From NCBI RefSeq assembly GCF_000167195.1, contig NZ_AADV02000002.1:212004-276003 (forward strand): 64,000 bases of DNA, written 5' to 3'. Under the pieces are notes generated by a model. It saw nothing but the letters and a program-made list of their open reading frames with translations. It did not search any database and was not told the DNA's origin. Each line of letters begins with the position of its first letter. Position 1 is the stretch's first letter. Made by a program: the position numbers and the translations under genes. This DNA is from Crocosphaera watsonii WH 8501 (lineage in GTDB: Bacteria > Cyanobacteriota > Cyanobacteriia > Cyanobacteriales > Microcystaceae). Below are positions 19,241-28,226 of the stretch, piece by piece.

Positions 19241-19431
19241 TCTAAAAAGTTAATAAGAGTGTAAAATTAAGTGAATTTCCTTTTTAAAAATAGTCAAAGC
19301 TAATTTAAAAGTTAGCGTATTTCTTTCTTTTAGATAGGGAGGTTTTTGTTCGCGGAAAGTATCCGCGAACAACTTTTTATTTTTCCCTTTTCGCTTATTT
19401 GAGATGTTCTACAAACAGATTCTGAGAATGG

Positions 19432-20318
19432 GTGGGAAACTTTTTCTTGGAAATCACCTTAGCTAAAAATAAAGACACACCTTGGGTAACTTTATTAAAC
19501 TCTCAAGCCCGTCAATCCGCTGCTGATAGGGCATGGCAATCAATTAACAGGTTCTACCAGAATTGCGGAGCGCCGACGCGCCATCTCATGGCGCATGTCG
19601 CCGCACCAAGCAGTCGTGCCAAGATATCAGGGAAGAAAGGGTTTCCTAAGTTTAAAAAATATAGTCGTTCTGTTGAGTATAAACTAACAGGATACAAGCT
19701 ATCCGATGACAGACGTAAAATTAAATTCAGTGATGGTTTTAAAGCCGGAGAATTTGATTTATGGTGTAGTCAAAGAACCTTAGTTTATTATTCAGAACAA
19801 CAGATTAGACGGGTAAGAGTTGTTAGACGTGCTGACGGTTATTATTGCCAGTTTCTAATTGATGTAGAACGTCAAGAAAACCATGAACCAACGGGACAAG
19901 TAACAGGAATTGATCTGGGCTTAAAAGAGTTTTATACTGATGCTCAGGGAAATACTGTTGATAATCTACGCTATTTAAGGAGATCAGAAAAGCGTCTTAA
20001 AAAGGCACAAAGACGATTATCAAAACGTTTCCGTAAAGGCAAGAAACAGTCTAACAACTACCACAAGCAACGGGTAAAAGTTGCCAAGCTTCATCTTAAA
20101 GTATCAAGACAGCGTGAAGACAAAGCAATTAAATATGCTTTGGCGTTAGTCCAATCTAATGATCTGGTGGTCTATGAGGCTTTAAAAGTTAGAAACTTGG
20201 TAAAGAACCGTAAATTTTCTAAGTCAATTAGTGATGCTTCTTGGTATCAATTCACTGAATGGTTGAATTATTTTGCTAAGATTTATCGTATTGTTTGTAT
20301 TGCTGTGCCGCCCCATTT
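19432..20318 (+). pseudogene. tnpB: TnpB RNA-guided nuclease, 5' part (split by IS1380)
   Basis: IS200/IS605-type TnpB. NSQARQSAADRAW and GFPKFKK belong to the N-terminal half, TGIDLGLKEFYTDAQG is RuvC motif I with the catalytic Asp, and DLVVYEALKVRNLVKN is RuvC motif II with the Glu. The start is uncertain: about 50 family residues are missing before LAKNKDTPWV, and an ISAzo13-like end lies just upstream. The frame is cut after VPPH-F at 20318 by an IS1380-family insertion; the gene resumes at 22320. Removing the IS and one ATTT copy gives an uninterrupted frame of 1245 nt through VPPHFTSQDCS. Confidence 0.88.
19569..19603. repeat. GC-rich palindrome inserted in-frame in tnpB
   Basis: GCGCCAT-CTC-ATGGCGC (19578-19594) sits within a longer imperfect inverted repeat in a GC-rich patch of an AT-rich gene. 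It encodes a segment (APTRHLMAHVAAPSS) that normal TnpB proteins lack between the NCG and GFPKFKK regions. The reading frame is kept. Confidence 0.55.
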
Positions 20319-22315
20319 CCCGGATTTCTCACAAATTAATTTGAAAGCCCAATCCAGAGATGAAAAATGATAATTTTTAGGACTAATAGAAATTTTGAAT
20401 ATAGATGAATAAAAAAATTGACTTTGATTATCCAAAAATTGAGTTTAAGAGGGAATAATTATATTAACTTTTGATTTTCTCCACGATAAATAAGACTAAA
20501 TAAAAGTATCAGTCAGTCAACAACTTATGATAGATATCTTTTTTAAAAAACAACTTATTCTACTTATCCCGTATTAGGAATAGTTTTAATTCTTTTGTTA
20601 GCAATAGACAAAATATCTTGATAAGGACAAGCACTAGCTATAGCGATAATAATTCTTCTACAACTAATCTTTATTCTGGCTCCCAACTTAAGAAGATTTA
20701 GACGTATTCTTCCCACAGTTGCTTTAGCCAATGAAGTTTTTTTTAAACAGTGTTGACGAAAAGCATTTATGAGAACATAAGCCCAGGAATGTATCCATAA
20801 TCTTAGTTTATTACTTTGAAATGTTTGAGTTGAAGTTCTATCAGCTAACAAGTCTAATTGTTGTTCTTTAATCCGATTTTCCATCTCGCCTCTCGGACAG
20901 TATTTTTTTGTATAAAGTTTTGAGGGTGGAATTTTTGAAGCGGGCAAAAATGTCACCACATGGCGCATTTTTAAGCCATCACTTCCATAACAAACTTTTG
21001 TCACTACTCTTCTTTGACAACTCCGTGACTTTTCTGTTTTATAACGAATAGAGCGATACCAAGTAGAAATTGGTACTAATTTTTTAACTTCTTCTAAATC
21101 TTCTTTTTTCTGAAATAAACTATCCATTAATTCAGTTATTGGAGCTAGTTTTTTTTCATATTCATGTTTGGCTTTTTCAATTACATCATCCGCTCGTAAC
21201 TTAAGAACGCCATTTATTCCCATAGCTATAACATAATCAACTAAAGGCTGATTTTCACAAAAATAGAAGATTTCTTCACGGGCATAGGCACTATCACCCC
21301 TAACTAGGATATGAGTCTCTGACCATTTTTCTCTAATTAGTCCGATAATTCTTTGTAATTCGTCTAAGGCTCCATCGGCTGGATCTACATTAGATGAACG
21401 AAGTTTAGCAACTAATAAATGATGCCCACAGAAAATATATAAAGGAGCATAACATACTCCGTGATAATAACTATTAAAAAATGCCCCTTCTTGATTACCA
21501 TGTACTTGGTCATCCGTGACATCCATATCTAATATAATACTTAAGGGAGGTTTTTTATAAGACTCTAAAAAAAAATTCGACAAAAGATTTTTCAATGGCT
21601 TCAAAGTTGGTTTCTATTTTATGATAACGACTCGTTTTTTGGTCGAGAATAGTCTCAGGACAATATTCCAATCTATTAATTGTACTTTTTCCAGCTAACC
21701 ATCCCTTTTTATCTTCAAGTTTATTAAGCTTTTCTAAAGCGATCTTAAGGGCAGGATCGTGACGTAATTTATCATGGTCATTGACATCTTCATAGCCTAA
21801 AATAATTCCATAAAGCCTTTGTGCTAATAACTCATGAACGGAATGATCTACATAAGATTGATGACGATGATCTTGAAAACAGTTACCAAACTTCTCGGTA
21901 ATTCCCAGTTTTTTATCCAACTCAGCTATCCAGACAATCCCCGCATCTGAAGTGATTAGTCCCCCATCAAAATTAGCGATTATTTCTTTTCCTTTCTGTT
22001 TACTAAAGTTGATTACTTGACGAGGGGTTCGGGGATGACTGGGACTCATTAAATCAGTTTAAGGTAAATTGCTTTAATAATTAAATTATAGCATATTTTA
22101 TTCTAACAATCTAGTACTATTAGAGATTTTATTAATAATTTTTTTGGAAAAATGAGTGATTGATTTATCTTTTCATCTTTGTCTAATTCGGGTTGATTTT
22201 AACTTAAAATCTGACAACAGACTGTTGGTTGGGGAAATCTGCGATCGCTCTGTTCAAACCCACTTCCTGTAAGGCTTCTGTGTTTGGCGATCGCAGATTT
22301 TGTGAGAAATTCGGG
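20319..22315 (-). mobile_element. IS1380-family element, copy A (1997 bp)
   Basis: Ends are CCCGGATTTCTCACAAAT on the left and, reversed, CCCGAATTTCTCACAAAA on the right, with ATTT duplicated at 20315-20318 and 22316-22319. The length is exactly that of copy B (30923-32919). Near the transposase-upstream end are two inverted HIP1-containing sequences (AATCTGCGATCGC type). It is inserted in tnpB. Confidence 0.93.
20564..22049 (-). pseudogene. IS1380-family transposase, frameshifted
   Basis: Nearly identical to the intact 494-residue copy at 31190-32674. The N-terminal part (to 21555) and C-terminal part (from 21604) are in different frames because this copy has nine A in the run at about 21567-21575, where copy B has eight T on its strand. 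Catalytic motifs ILDMDVTDDQVHG and ILVRGDSAYAREEI are present in the C-terminal part. The single-base homopolymer difference is the only thing that splits it. Confidence 0.9.
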
Positions 22316-22677
22316 ATTTCACCAGTCAAGATTGTTCGGTTTGTGGCACAAGAGTTCAGAAATCATTAAGTACCAGAACTCATCAATGTCCTAACTGTAA
22401 AACAGTCTTAGATAGGGATCATAACGCAGCAATTAATATTCTTAAAAAGGGTTTGAAATATTTGGGAGAACATCTCAACGGTACTGTAGGGCATACAGAA
22501 ACCGGAGCCAGTGCGGTCTTGGGGTCTCCCCAAGTAGAGCAACTGGCGTACCCAAACGCCTTGGGAGAGTCCGACCTCTGGGTTCTTAATGGCAACGTTG
22601 AGAATTTAAGCCGTCTCGTTGAGCAAGGAATTTCTAATAGTGATGTGGAAAGAATCCCCCGTTACAACGCAGTTTAA
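22316..22677 (+). pseudogene. tnpB: TnpB, 3' part after IS1380 insertion
   Basis: Begins with the second ATTT of the target duplication and continues FTSQDCSVCGTRVQKSLSTR, then THQCPNCKTVLDRDHNAAIN, giving the four-Cys zinc ribbon and RuvC motif III (DRDHNAA with the last catalytic Asp). It is followed by a typical TnpB tail (GTVGHTETGASAVLG...) and a stop at 22675-22677. Its 3' end overlaps the region that in active elements gives the guide RNA (omegaRNA/reRNA). All three RuvC motifs and the zinc ribbon are conserved, so the protein was functional until the insertion. Confidence 0.88.
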
Positions 22678-22688
22678 CGGGGGAGTAT
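22656..22688 (+). repeat. IS200/IS605 right-end hairpin
   Basis: CCCCCGTTA (22656-22664) pairs with TAACGGGGG (22675-22683), followed by AGTATG. This is the usual foldback at the 3' end of IS605-type elements carrying tnpB, and it would form part of the RNA scaffold. Confidence 0.65.
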
Positions 22689-22689
22689 G

Positions 22690-22816
22690 TCAAGCATCGA
22701 TTAAATTATGTTCTTGTGTTTTACCTGCTTTATATTCTGCGATCGCTTCTTCTAAATGTTGAGCATTAGCAGGAGATTTTAAGAGATAAACTGTTTCCAT
22801 GAGGCTATCATAATAA
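22690..22816 (-). pseudogene. YefM/Phd-type antitoxin, C-terminal fragment
   Basis: The frame reads YYDSLMETVYLLKSPANAQH, then LEEAIAEYKAGKTQEHNLID, the typical C-terminal half of YefM antitoxins (partner YoeB). The N-terminal DNA-binding half is missing: upstream residues of the open frame come from the inverted repeat of the IS1634-like element that starts at 22817. No toxin gene is adjacent; the next DNA downstream is the IS605 end. Confidence 0.7.
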
Positions 22817-24823
22817 CCCAGATTCCGCACTTCAAAATGTAGTATAAAAAAATACATAGTTTTAAAAAGTCCGAAAATCATACCTGGGCAAGAATATTTC
22901 TCTTTTTATTAAATTTTTAGGAAAAATAATCAAATTAAGAAGATTTATACTCATTGAAAACTTAGCAAGACTCAGCACAAACGAAGGAGAGTTTCCTCTT
23001 CTCATTTGATATCATTAGACTCTTATTCTTTTATTATTTTTGCTTTATCCAATTCAATTTATAGATAATATCTTTGACAAGATGCAGGTAATAAACTCAA
23101 TATAAAACGCCTTTCTTCTGTTAAATTGACAATTTGTTTAACTCCGTTTAAAATCACATAATGAATACCTTGAAAACATTGAAATATCCACCTCAAAGTC
23201 GGACGCAATGTTACTTTCCCTACTTGATTATTTATTCCTTTTTTGACTCTTTTTAAACAATTTCTTAATTCTCTTTGCCCCAAGTTATAAATCAACAAAC
23301 ACAAAGACATTAAAAATAACATTTTTTCTATTCTTTCTGGTTTTTCAACGAAGAAACTATCAGTAAAAAATAAGGGATCTTTCAAAAATCGAAATCCTCT
23401 TTCCGTAGATTGCTGGTTTTTATAAGTTATCAGAATTTCACTAGCTTCTAATTTATTTTCCTCTACTAAGTTAGTTGCTAAAATAAATTTTCCTGCTTCT
23501 TTAGTCTTTCTACTTATCTCTTCATCTTTTTTGATGATCAGACTAATCATTTTATAAATCTTTTCCTTTTTTTTCGAGTAAGTTTCAATCAGTTCAACTT
23601 CTTTTATTTCCAACAATCTCAATTTTTTATTAATAGCTTTTAATTTATATCGAGCAGCTTGAGGATGTTCAAATTCTTCAGATTGTATTTCTTTAAGAAA
23701 TTTTTGGGATTTCTTCTCTTCTTGGGAAAGTTGTTTTTCTAGTTTTTCCAAATCACTTTTCTGTCTTTTTTCACTCAAGACTATTAACCAAGTTTGCTTG
23801 ATTCCACCATAAGTAACAATTTCTTCTTTCCAGGTATAACTTTCTAAATTTAGGTCACTTCTTTTTTCTTTATCTTCATCTTTTACTTCTTCCACCTCTA
23901 TATTTTGCACTAATTCTTTTGCTTTTTTTATGGTCATTGGAACTCTCGTTATCCATTTTAAATGTTGGATTAGTTGGAGATTTTCTTGACCATATAAAGC
24001 ACTATCACAAACCATGATACTATCAAACTTTATTTGCTTTTTGAATTCTACTAAAACGTTTCCAAATACAGCTTTATCAGATTCATTTCCATCTCCTACT
24101 CTCACAAATAATGGAATATCTCCATCTTGGCTTGTTATTAAATCCAAGACACATTGTGTTAAGTCTGGTCTATGATCCCGAGAATATCCTTTCTTAATAA
24201 AAATTGGTCTTTCTTTAATAATTTTTTCTTCTTCCTGTTTCTCTTTATCTTCTTCCCTTTTATATTCTCCATCTAAATGAAATGATGTGGGATCTAAATG
24301 GGAGTATTTAAGGTCTATTTTAAATTTTTTAATTACTTCTAAAACTACTTCAATAAAAATATCATTTAGTCCATATTTATATAATTCATCCATTACTCTC
24401 CCAATTTTATCATCATTAAGGTAATCAGGTTTAATTCTTTCTCCTAACAATTTCTCAATGGCTTTATCTTGAAAAAACTGACTGAATAAATATAGAGGTC
24501 TTGAAACAAATCCTAGTCCATTGATTAAAATAGACTTAACTACTGTACCTGCTGAGATTTTTTCTCTAACATCTATTCCTAATTTATTATTAATTATTTT
24601 GACTATTCCTATTTCATCAATTAAACCAGCTACTATCCCTAAATGGTCTAAATTTTTAACTTGTATTTCTTCTAAATAAGACATTTTTCGCTCTTTTTTT
24701 ACAGAGGAAACAACTTAAACAATTATCCCACTTTTTTGTCTTCAAGAGCTTAAGCAATTATACTTAATTGTTAACCCCAGGCTTGTAGTATTTAATGCTA
24801 CTTTTTGAAGTGCGGAATCTGGG
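22817..24823 (-). mobile_element. IS1634-like element (2007 bp)
   Basis: Terminal inverted repeats start CCCAGATTCCGCACTTCAAA at both ends. A single transposase gene fills the element. No target duplication is seen: the bases outside are ATAATAA on the left and TTCTATC on the right. The left neighbour is an antitoxin fragment and the right neighbour a pentapeptide gene, so the flanks probably come from different loci. Confidence 0.88.
23059..24684 (-). CDS. IS1634-family transposase
   Basis: 541 residues, intact. HLDPTSFHLDGEY carries the first catalytic Asp region, FDSIMVCDSALYGQENL the second, and STERGFRFLKDPLFFTDSFF the Glu region, as in IS1634/IS4-type DDE enzymes. Long Lys/Glu-rich coiled segments lie between them, as is usual. 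There are no stops or frameshifts. The ATG at 24684 starts MSYLEEIQVKNLDHLGIV, the standard N-terminus. Confidence 0.9.
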   Translation of the reverse strand: MSYLEEIQVKNLDHLGIVAGLIDEIGIVKIINNKLGIDVREKISAGTVVKSILINGLGFVSRPLYLFSQFFQDKAIEKLLGERIKPDYLNDDKIGRVMDELYKYGLNDIFIEVVLEVIKKFKIDLKYSHLDPTSFHLDGEYKREEDKEKQEEEKIIKERPIFIKKGYSRDHRPDLTQCVLDLITSQDGDIPLFVRVGDGNESDKAVFGNVLVEFKKQIKFDSIMVCDSALYGQENLQLIQHLKWITRVPMTIKKAKELVQNIEVEEVKDEDKEKRSDLNLESYTWKEEIVTYGGIKQTWLIVLSEKRQKSDLEKLEKQLSQEEKKSQKFLKEIQSEEFEHPQAARYKLKAINKKLRLLEIKEVELIETYSKKKEKIYKMISLIIKKDEEISRKTKEAGKFILATNLVEENKLEASEILITYKNQQSTERGFRFLKDPLFFTDSFFVEKPERIEKMLFLMSLCLLIYNLGQRELRNCLKRVKKGINNQVGKVTLRPTLRWIFQCFQGIHYVILNGVKQIVNLTEERRFILSLLPASCQRYYL

Positions 24824-25648
24824 TTCTATCTCTGCTTTGTTGACTTCAGGGGGGACATCAATGCGAACAACAAAGGTTCCACCTGGTCTCTTTTCTATTC
24901 CTTGAACATCAACATTTTCTTGTCCGTATTCATTCTGTAACTCTTTGAGAGAGAGAAGGAAGGCTTTCCAATCAATGCCATCCAAAAATACCAGGTCTAC
25001 TGTTTCTAATGCCTTTTGAAACAGTTTGGTAAACTCGCCAGGCTCAAAGTTTCTATTAAGGTCATGAGGTCTACGTTCCTGTTGGTCTTGTCTTAAGTAG
25101 ACGTAGTCACAGATTACATTTTCTAGGTTAGTCTCACTGTTGATATTCCAATCTTGTATACAAGCTCCAGTCAAGGTTGCCCCATCAAAGTTAGTCCGTA
25201 ACGCTCGAACTCTACTGAGGTTAGCTCCTCTGAGGTAGGCCCCTTTTAGGTCAGCTCCTGTGAGGTCGGTTCCTGAGAGGTCGGTTCCTGAGAGGTTAGC
25301 TCCACTGAGGTTGGCTCCTGAGAGGTTAGCTCCACTAAGGTTAGTTCCACTGAAGTAGGTTCCTGTGAAGTAGAAGTAGGCTCCTCTGAAATCGGCTCTA
25401 CTGAGCTTGGTGTCTTCGAGTCTGCAGCTATCGAGGTAGGCGTTTCTGAAATCGGCTTGAACGAGGCCGGCCCCTTTTAGGTTAGCTCCTGAGAGGTTGG
25501 CTCGTCTGAGATTAGAGCCTGAGAGGTTAGCTCCACTGAGGTCGGCATCACTGAGGTCAATTTTCACATCAGGATTATCTTCTCGCCATAGATTCCAAAC
25601 CTCTACGCCCTCTTTTTTAAGTGTTCTTAGTTGCTCTTGGTTTGCCAT
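24764..25648 (-). CDS. pentapeptide-repeat protein, C-terminus altered by IS
   Basis: The start is placed at ATG 25648 ([21 protein letters not shown]), the usual cyanobacterial opening, with AAAGGA just before it. A further 28 in-frame codons upstream are not needed. Residues about 28-175 are A(D/N)LxG pentapeptide repeats ([17 protein letters not shown]) that fold as a right-handed beta helix. Then comes a globular C-terminal domain ([20 protein letters not shown]...[16 protein letters not shown]). From 24823 the last 20 codons are IS1634 end sequence, so the native C-terminus is lost. Role unknown; such proteins are often effectors or scaffolds. Confidence 0.8.
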   Translation of the reverse strand: MANQEQLRTLKKEGVEVWNLWREDNPDVKIDLSDADLSGANLSGSNLRRANLSGANLKGAGLVQADFRNAYLDSCRLEDTKLSRADFRGAYFYFTGTYFSGTNLSGANLSGANLSGANLSGTDLSGTDLTGADLKGAYLRGANLSRVRALRTNFDGATLTGACIQDWNINSETNLENVICDYVYLRQDQQERRPHDLNRNFEPGEFTKLFQKALETVDLVFLDGIDWKAFLLSLKELQNEYGQENVDVQGIEKRPGGTFVVRIDVPPEVNKAEIEPRFRTSKSSIKYYKPGVNN

Positions 25649-25796
25649 TCCTTTCAATACCTCACAAAAGATTGTCCCACGTTTTGATAAAACTCTCTTG
25701 GGGGTTATTCCATTTTCCCTTGTTAAGGGCAAGTAAAAGGTCTAAAATCCGCGCAACCCTGATTACGTAGTAATCTCAGCGATGTCCTGTCCCCCT

Positions 25797-28187
25797 CTAA
25801 AATCTGAAAAAAGGCGGAGACGGTTCATTCTTGATTAGAACCCATGTTCTATCCTGTTTTTTCAGTTTTCTAAAATCTTTCAAGGTCTTCACAGGGAGAT
25901 GAGTAAGCCCTAATCGGAAGTAAAAATCCTTTTCTACGTTGAACCCCACCAAATGAAGATTATCCTCCCTAGAAATAAGTGCTTTCTTGAGGCTTAGGAT
26001 TTCCTTTTCTGAAAATCTCCCTGTCTCAACATCTTCCAAGACTTTAGAAAAATCTACTTCCCCACCCTTTTCCTCATTTAGTTGTTCAAGTAGCTTTATT
26101 TTGGGATTTGTTTTCAATCCTGAAGGATTGACTCCTCTTACTTTTGAAATGATAGAGTTTCCTTCTTCATCAAAGATTGTGTAATCTGCTTTATTTATCC
26201 ATGAAACAGACCTAAAAATCTTTTGATTTCTGTGAGATTTTAGTTCTACTTTGAACCTGAAGGGAAGTTCATACATTCGCCAAAAGTCTTTAATGTGCTG
26301 TAATAAAATGTCTTCATTTGGTTTCACAGAAGTTATTGTGATGCTTCTGTGATTGTTGAGTATTGACCTATTTGCAAGAACGTTTAAACCTGGTCGTTTT
26401 CCCCTTTTCAACACCCTTACCTTATCTATTTCAAATAATCCCCCATCAGTGATTGAAAGAATAGTGTCAAGTGCTTTATTCATCTGCCAGCAACCTATTC
26501 TTCCGGCGGCTGTGATGTTATTTGCTACCAATGTATTTCCAACGTCAAAAAACCTAGAACACATTACTCCATAAAGTGAGTTTATGAGAAGTTTCAAACC
26601 ATCTGATTTAGACTTTTCTCCTCTATGTTTAAACTCCATTCTTTTGTCAAGAATAGGTTCCAGGTAGTCGCCAATCATAACTCTCAAACAGGTTTTTGAC
26701 CCTCCAGTTTCAACTGAAGATAAACCTCTTCGGTTAGTTTTCTTTCTACGATATATTTTCCCTTTCAAAGATTTGCTTACAAACTCCTGTGGATTATTCG
26801 TTATCCAAGATTTAGGGAACCAGCAAGCAGCTTCAACTTCACAATCTAATAACTCACTCATTTCTTTGTTGGTGCAAACTTTTCGTAAGACTTCAAGAAG
26901 TTCCCACGTTATCACTGTATGATAGAGTTCATTTCTCGCCAAACATAGATTTATTGAATCTTCAACTTTCTTTGCTAAATCCTCAGTTTCAGCGTTAAAA
27001 AGTTTTTTCATTTTCTCCTTGTTAATGTCCATAGATAGTAATAAATCTTGGTCAAAACTTAGGCGTCCAGATATGAATATTTGGAAACCATACGGAACAA
27101 ACTCTTTCTCATTTTTATTTAGAAACTGACGAAGGGTTAAAGGTCTGCTGACATTATCCTGAAAGTAAATCTTAGGTCTCCCAATAAAATAGGGTTGGGA
27201 GACTAACGCCGTCCCATAGCAACCTTGAAGGTCTATGTCTGCAATGTTTTCAGCATAGTTCTCATAAGGTCTTTCATTCACACATCTTCCCCCATAGACA
27301 AGTCCTAAAGTCCATGAAGACCCCTCTACTCTGTGAGCATAAAAAGATTTACCATTCACCCCTAGTCCTTTTATTTTAGGTTTTACAGGTTTTTTAGTGT
27401 TTATGTTCAAACCTTCTTCAGTTAGTGGAATGTAATCGGGAAAAACTCCATGTCTGCAAATAGCTTCTTCCATCTTTGGGTGTAAGCTATAGATGAAAGA
27501 AGTGAAGGCGTGGGCTGACATTCTTCCCATAGTGTAATGAGGGTCTAAAAACTTTACTGAATGTCCTGCTTCCCTCATAAGATTTTCAAGGTTATTTTTA
27601 AAGTTCAAATGCACTTCCTCAGTAAGATTTACATCGTTTTTTAGATAGGTTAAAAGCTCCTCATAATCTTCATGATAGTGTTTGGAAATGTTTCCCATGT
27701 CAAAGTTGGGAGACTTACCTTCAACAAACTGAGAATCAATGATTTCTCCACTTGCTTTCAATCCTTCAGGATTGAGACCGATAATGTCCCTTAGTCTTAT
27801 TTTTATGGTATGCGAAAACCCCTTTACTTTAGGACTTTTTATTTCAAGTTTCCCATCGGGGAAATAGAGGAGTGAGGTTTGACCTTGCCATTTCCCCGAT
27901 TTGTCAAAGTGTTTTCGGTTAACAATACCTACCAACAAATCTTGTCCAAAAAAGTTTATAAGGTCTCTGTCAGACCAAGTAAAAACGAAGTCAGCGGAGA
28001 ACTTTTTTATCCGAGGGAAAGAGTTATGGAGGTAGCATACAACCTCAAAAATAGGATTTTTAAAGTCATCACTCATGAAGTCGGTGAGAATATCATAGTG
28101 ACCATCTGTCAGTGAAACCCGTGTGTAGCTTAGAACATCTTGTTTTGTTCTATTACAGAACTCTGAGTCATAATAGATAGTAATCAT
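25797..28187 (-). CDS. family-B DNA polymerase of mobile element
   Basis: 796 residues. The N-terminal exonuclease domain has YYDSEF (Exo I, D-x-E, residues 6-9) and YLKNDVNLTEEV near 181 (Exo III-like). The polymerase domain has VYGGRCVNERP near 298 (the Y-x-G-G patch seen in protein-primed/organellar-viral PolBs), motif A as ADIDLQGCYG (317-325), motif B as KLLINSLYG (532-540), motif C as LSITDGGLF (577-585), and a KxY-like INKADY near 665. Motif C keeps only the second Asp of the usual DTD. The next gene upstream is a tyrosine recombinase in the same direction, and a helicase-primase diverges nearby, suggesting a self-replicating integrative or plasmid element. No terminal protein was recognised. 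Confidence 0.8.
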   Translation of the reverse strand: MITIYYDSEFCNRTKQDVLSYTRVSLTDGHYDILTDFMSDDFKNPIFEVVCYLHNSFPRIKKFSADFVFTWSDRDLINFFGQDLLVGIVNRKHFDKSGKWQGQTSLLYFPDGKLEIKSPKVKGFSHTIKIRLRDIIGLNPEGLKASGEIIDSQFVEGKSPNFDMGNISKHYHEDYEELLTYLKNDVNLTEEVHLNFKNNLENLMREAGHSVKFLDPHYTMGRMSAHAFTSFIYSLHPKMEEAICRHGVFPDYIPLTEEGLNINTKKPVKPKIKGLGVNGKSFYAHRVEGSSWTLGLVYGGRCVNERPYENYAENIADIDLQGCYGTALVSQPYFIGRPKIYFQDNVSRPLTLRQFLNKNEKEFVPYGFQIFISGRLSFDQDLLLSMDINKEKMKKLFNAETEDLAKKVEDSINLCLARNELYHTVITWELLEVLRKVCTNKEMSELLDCEVEAACWFPKSWITNNPQEFVSKSLKGKIYRRKKTNRRGLSSVETGGSKTCLRVMIGDYLEPILDKRMEFKHRGEKSKSDGLKLLINSLYGVMCSRFFDVGNTLVANNITAAGRIGCWQMNKALDTILSITDGGLFEIDKVRVLKRGKRPGLNVLANRSILNNHRSITITSVKPNEDILLQHIKDFWRMYELPFRFKVELKSHRNQKIFRSVSWINKADYTIFDEEGNSIISKVRGVNPSGLKTNPKIKLLEQLNEEKGGEVDFSKVLEDVETGRFSEKEILSLKKALISREDNLHLVGFNVEKDFYFRLGLTHLPVKTLKDFRKLKKQDRTWVLIKNEPSPPFFRF

Positions 28188-28195
28188 GTTTTAGC

Positions 28196-28225
28196 CCCCA
28201 GAGTTATTTCTGGGGTGTTTTTTGG
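28196..28225 (+). terminator. hairpin with T-run between polymerase and recombinase genes
   Basis: CCCCAGA / TCTGGGG stem, six-base loop, then TG and six T on the plus strand. Both neighbouring genes are on the minus strand, so as a terminator it would act on antisense transcription. On the coding strand it is a hairpin just upstream of the polymerase start and could act on translation. Confidence 0.4.
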
Positions 28226-28226
28226 T

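Larger units (their letters stand above)
17925..19370 (+). mobile_element. ISAzo13-like element
   Basis: The ends are tentative. GTTAGCGGATCTT at 17925 resembles the reverse complement of the right end, GTTCGCGGATACTT (19357-19370). The right repeat is part of a hairpin (19349-19370). No clear target duplication is visible. It carries one transposase in two frames. Confidence 0.5.

Noticed and set aside
24764..24823. Native C-terminus of the pentapeptide protein
   Set aside because: The last 20 codons are identical to the IS1634-type terminal repeat found at 22817, so they are IS sequence, not native.
25497..25736. Repetitive plus-strand open frame
   Set aside because: Mirror of the pentapeptide-repeat gene on the other strand; repeats come from that gene.
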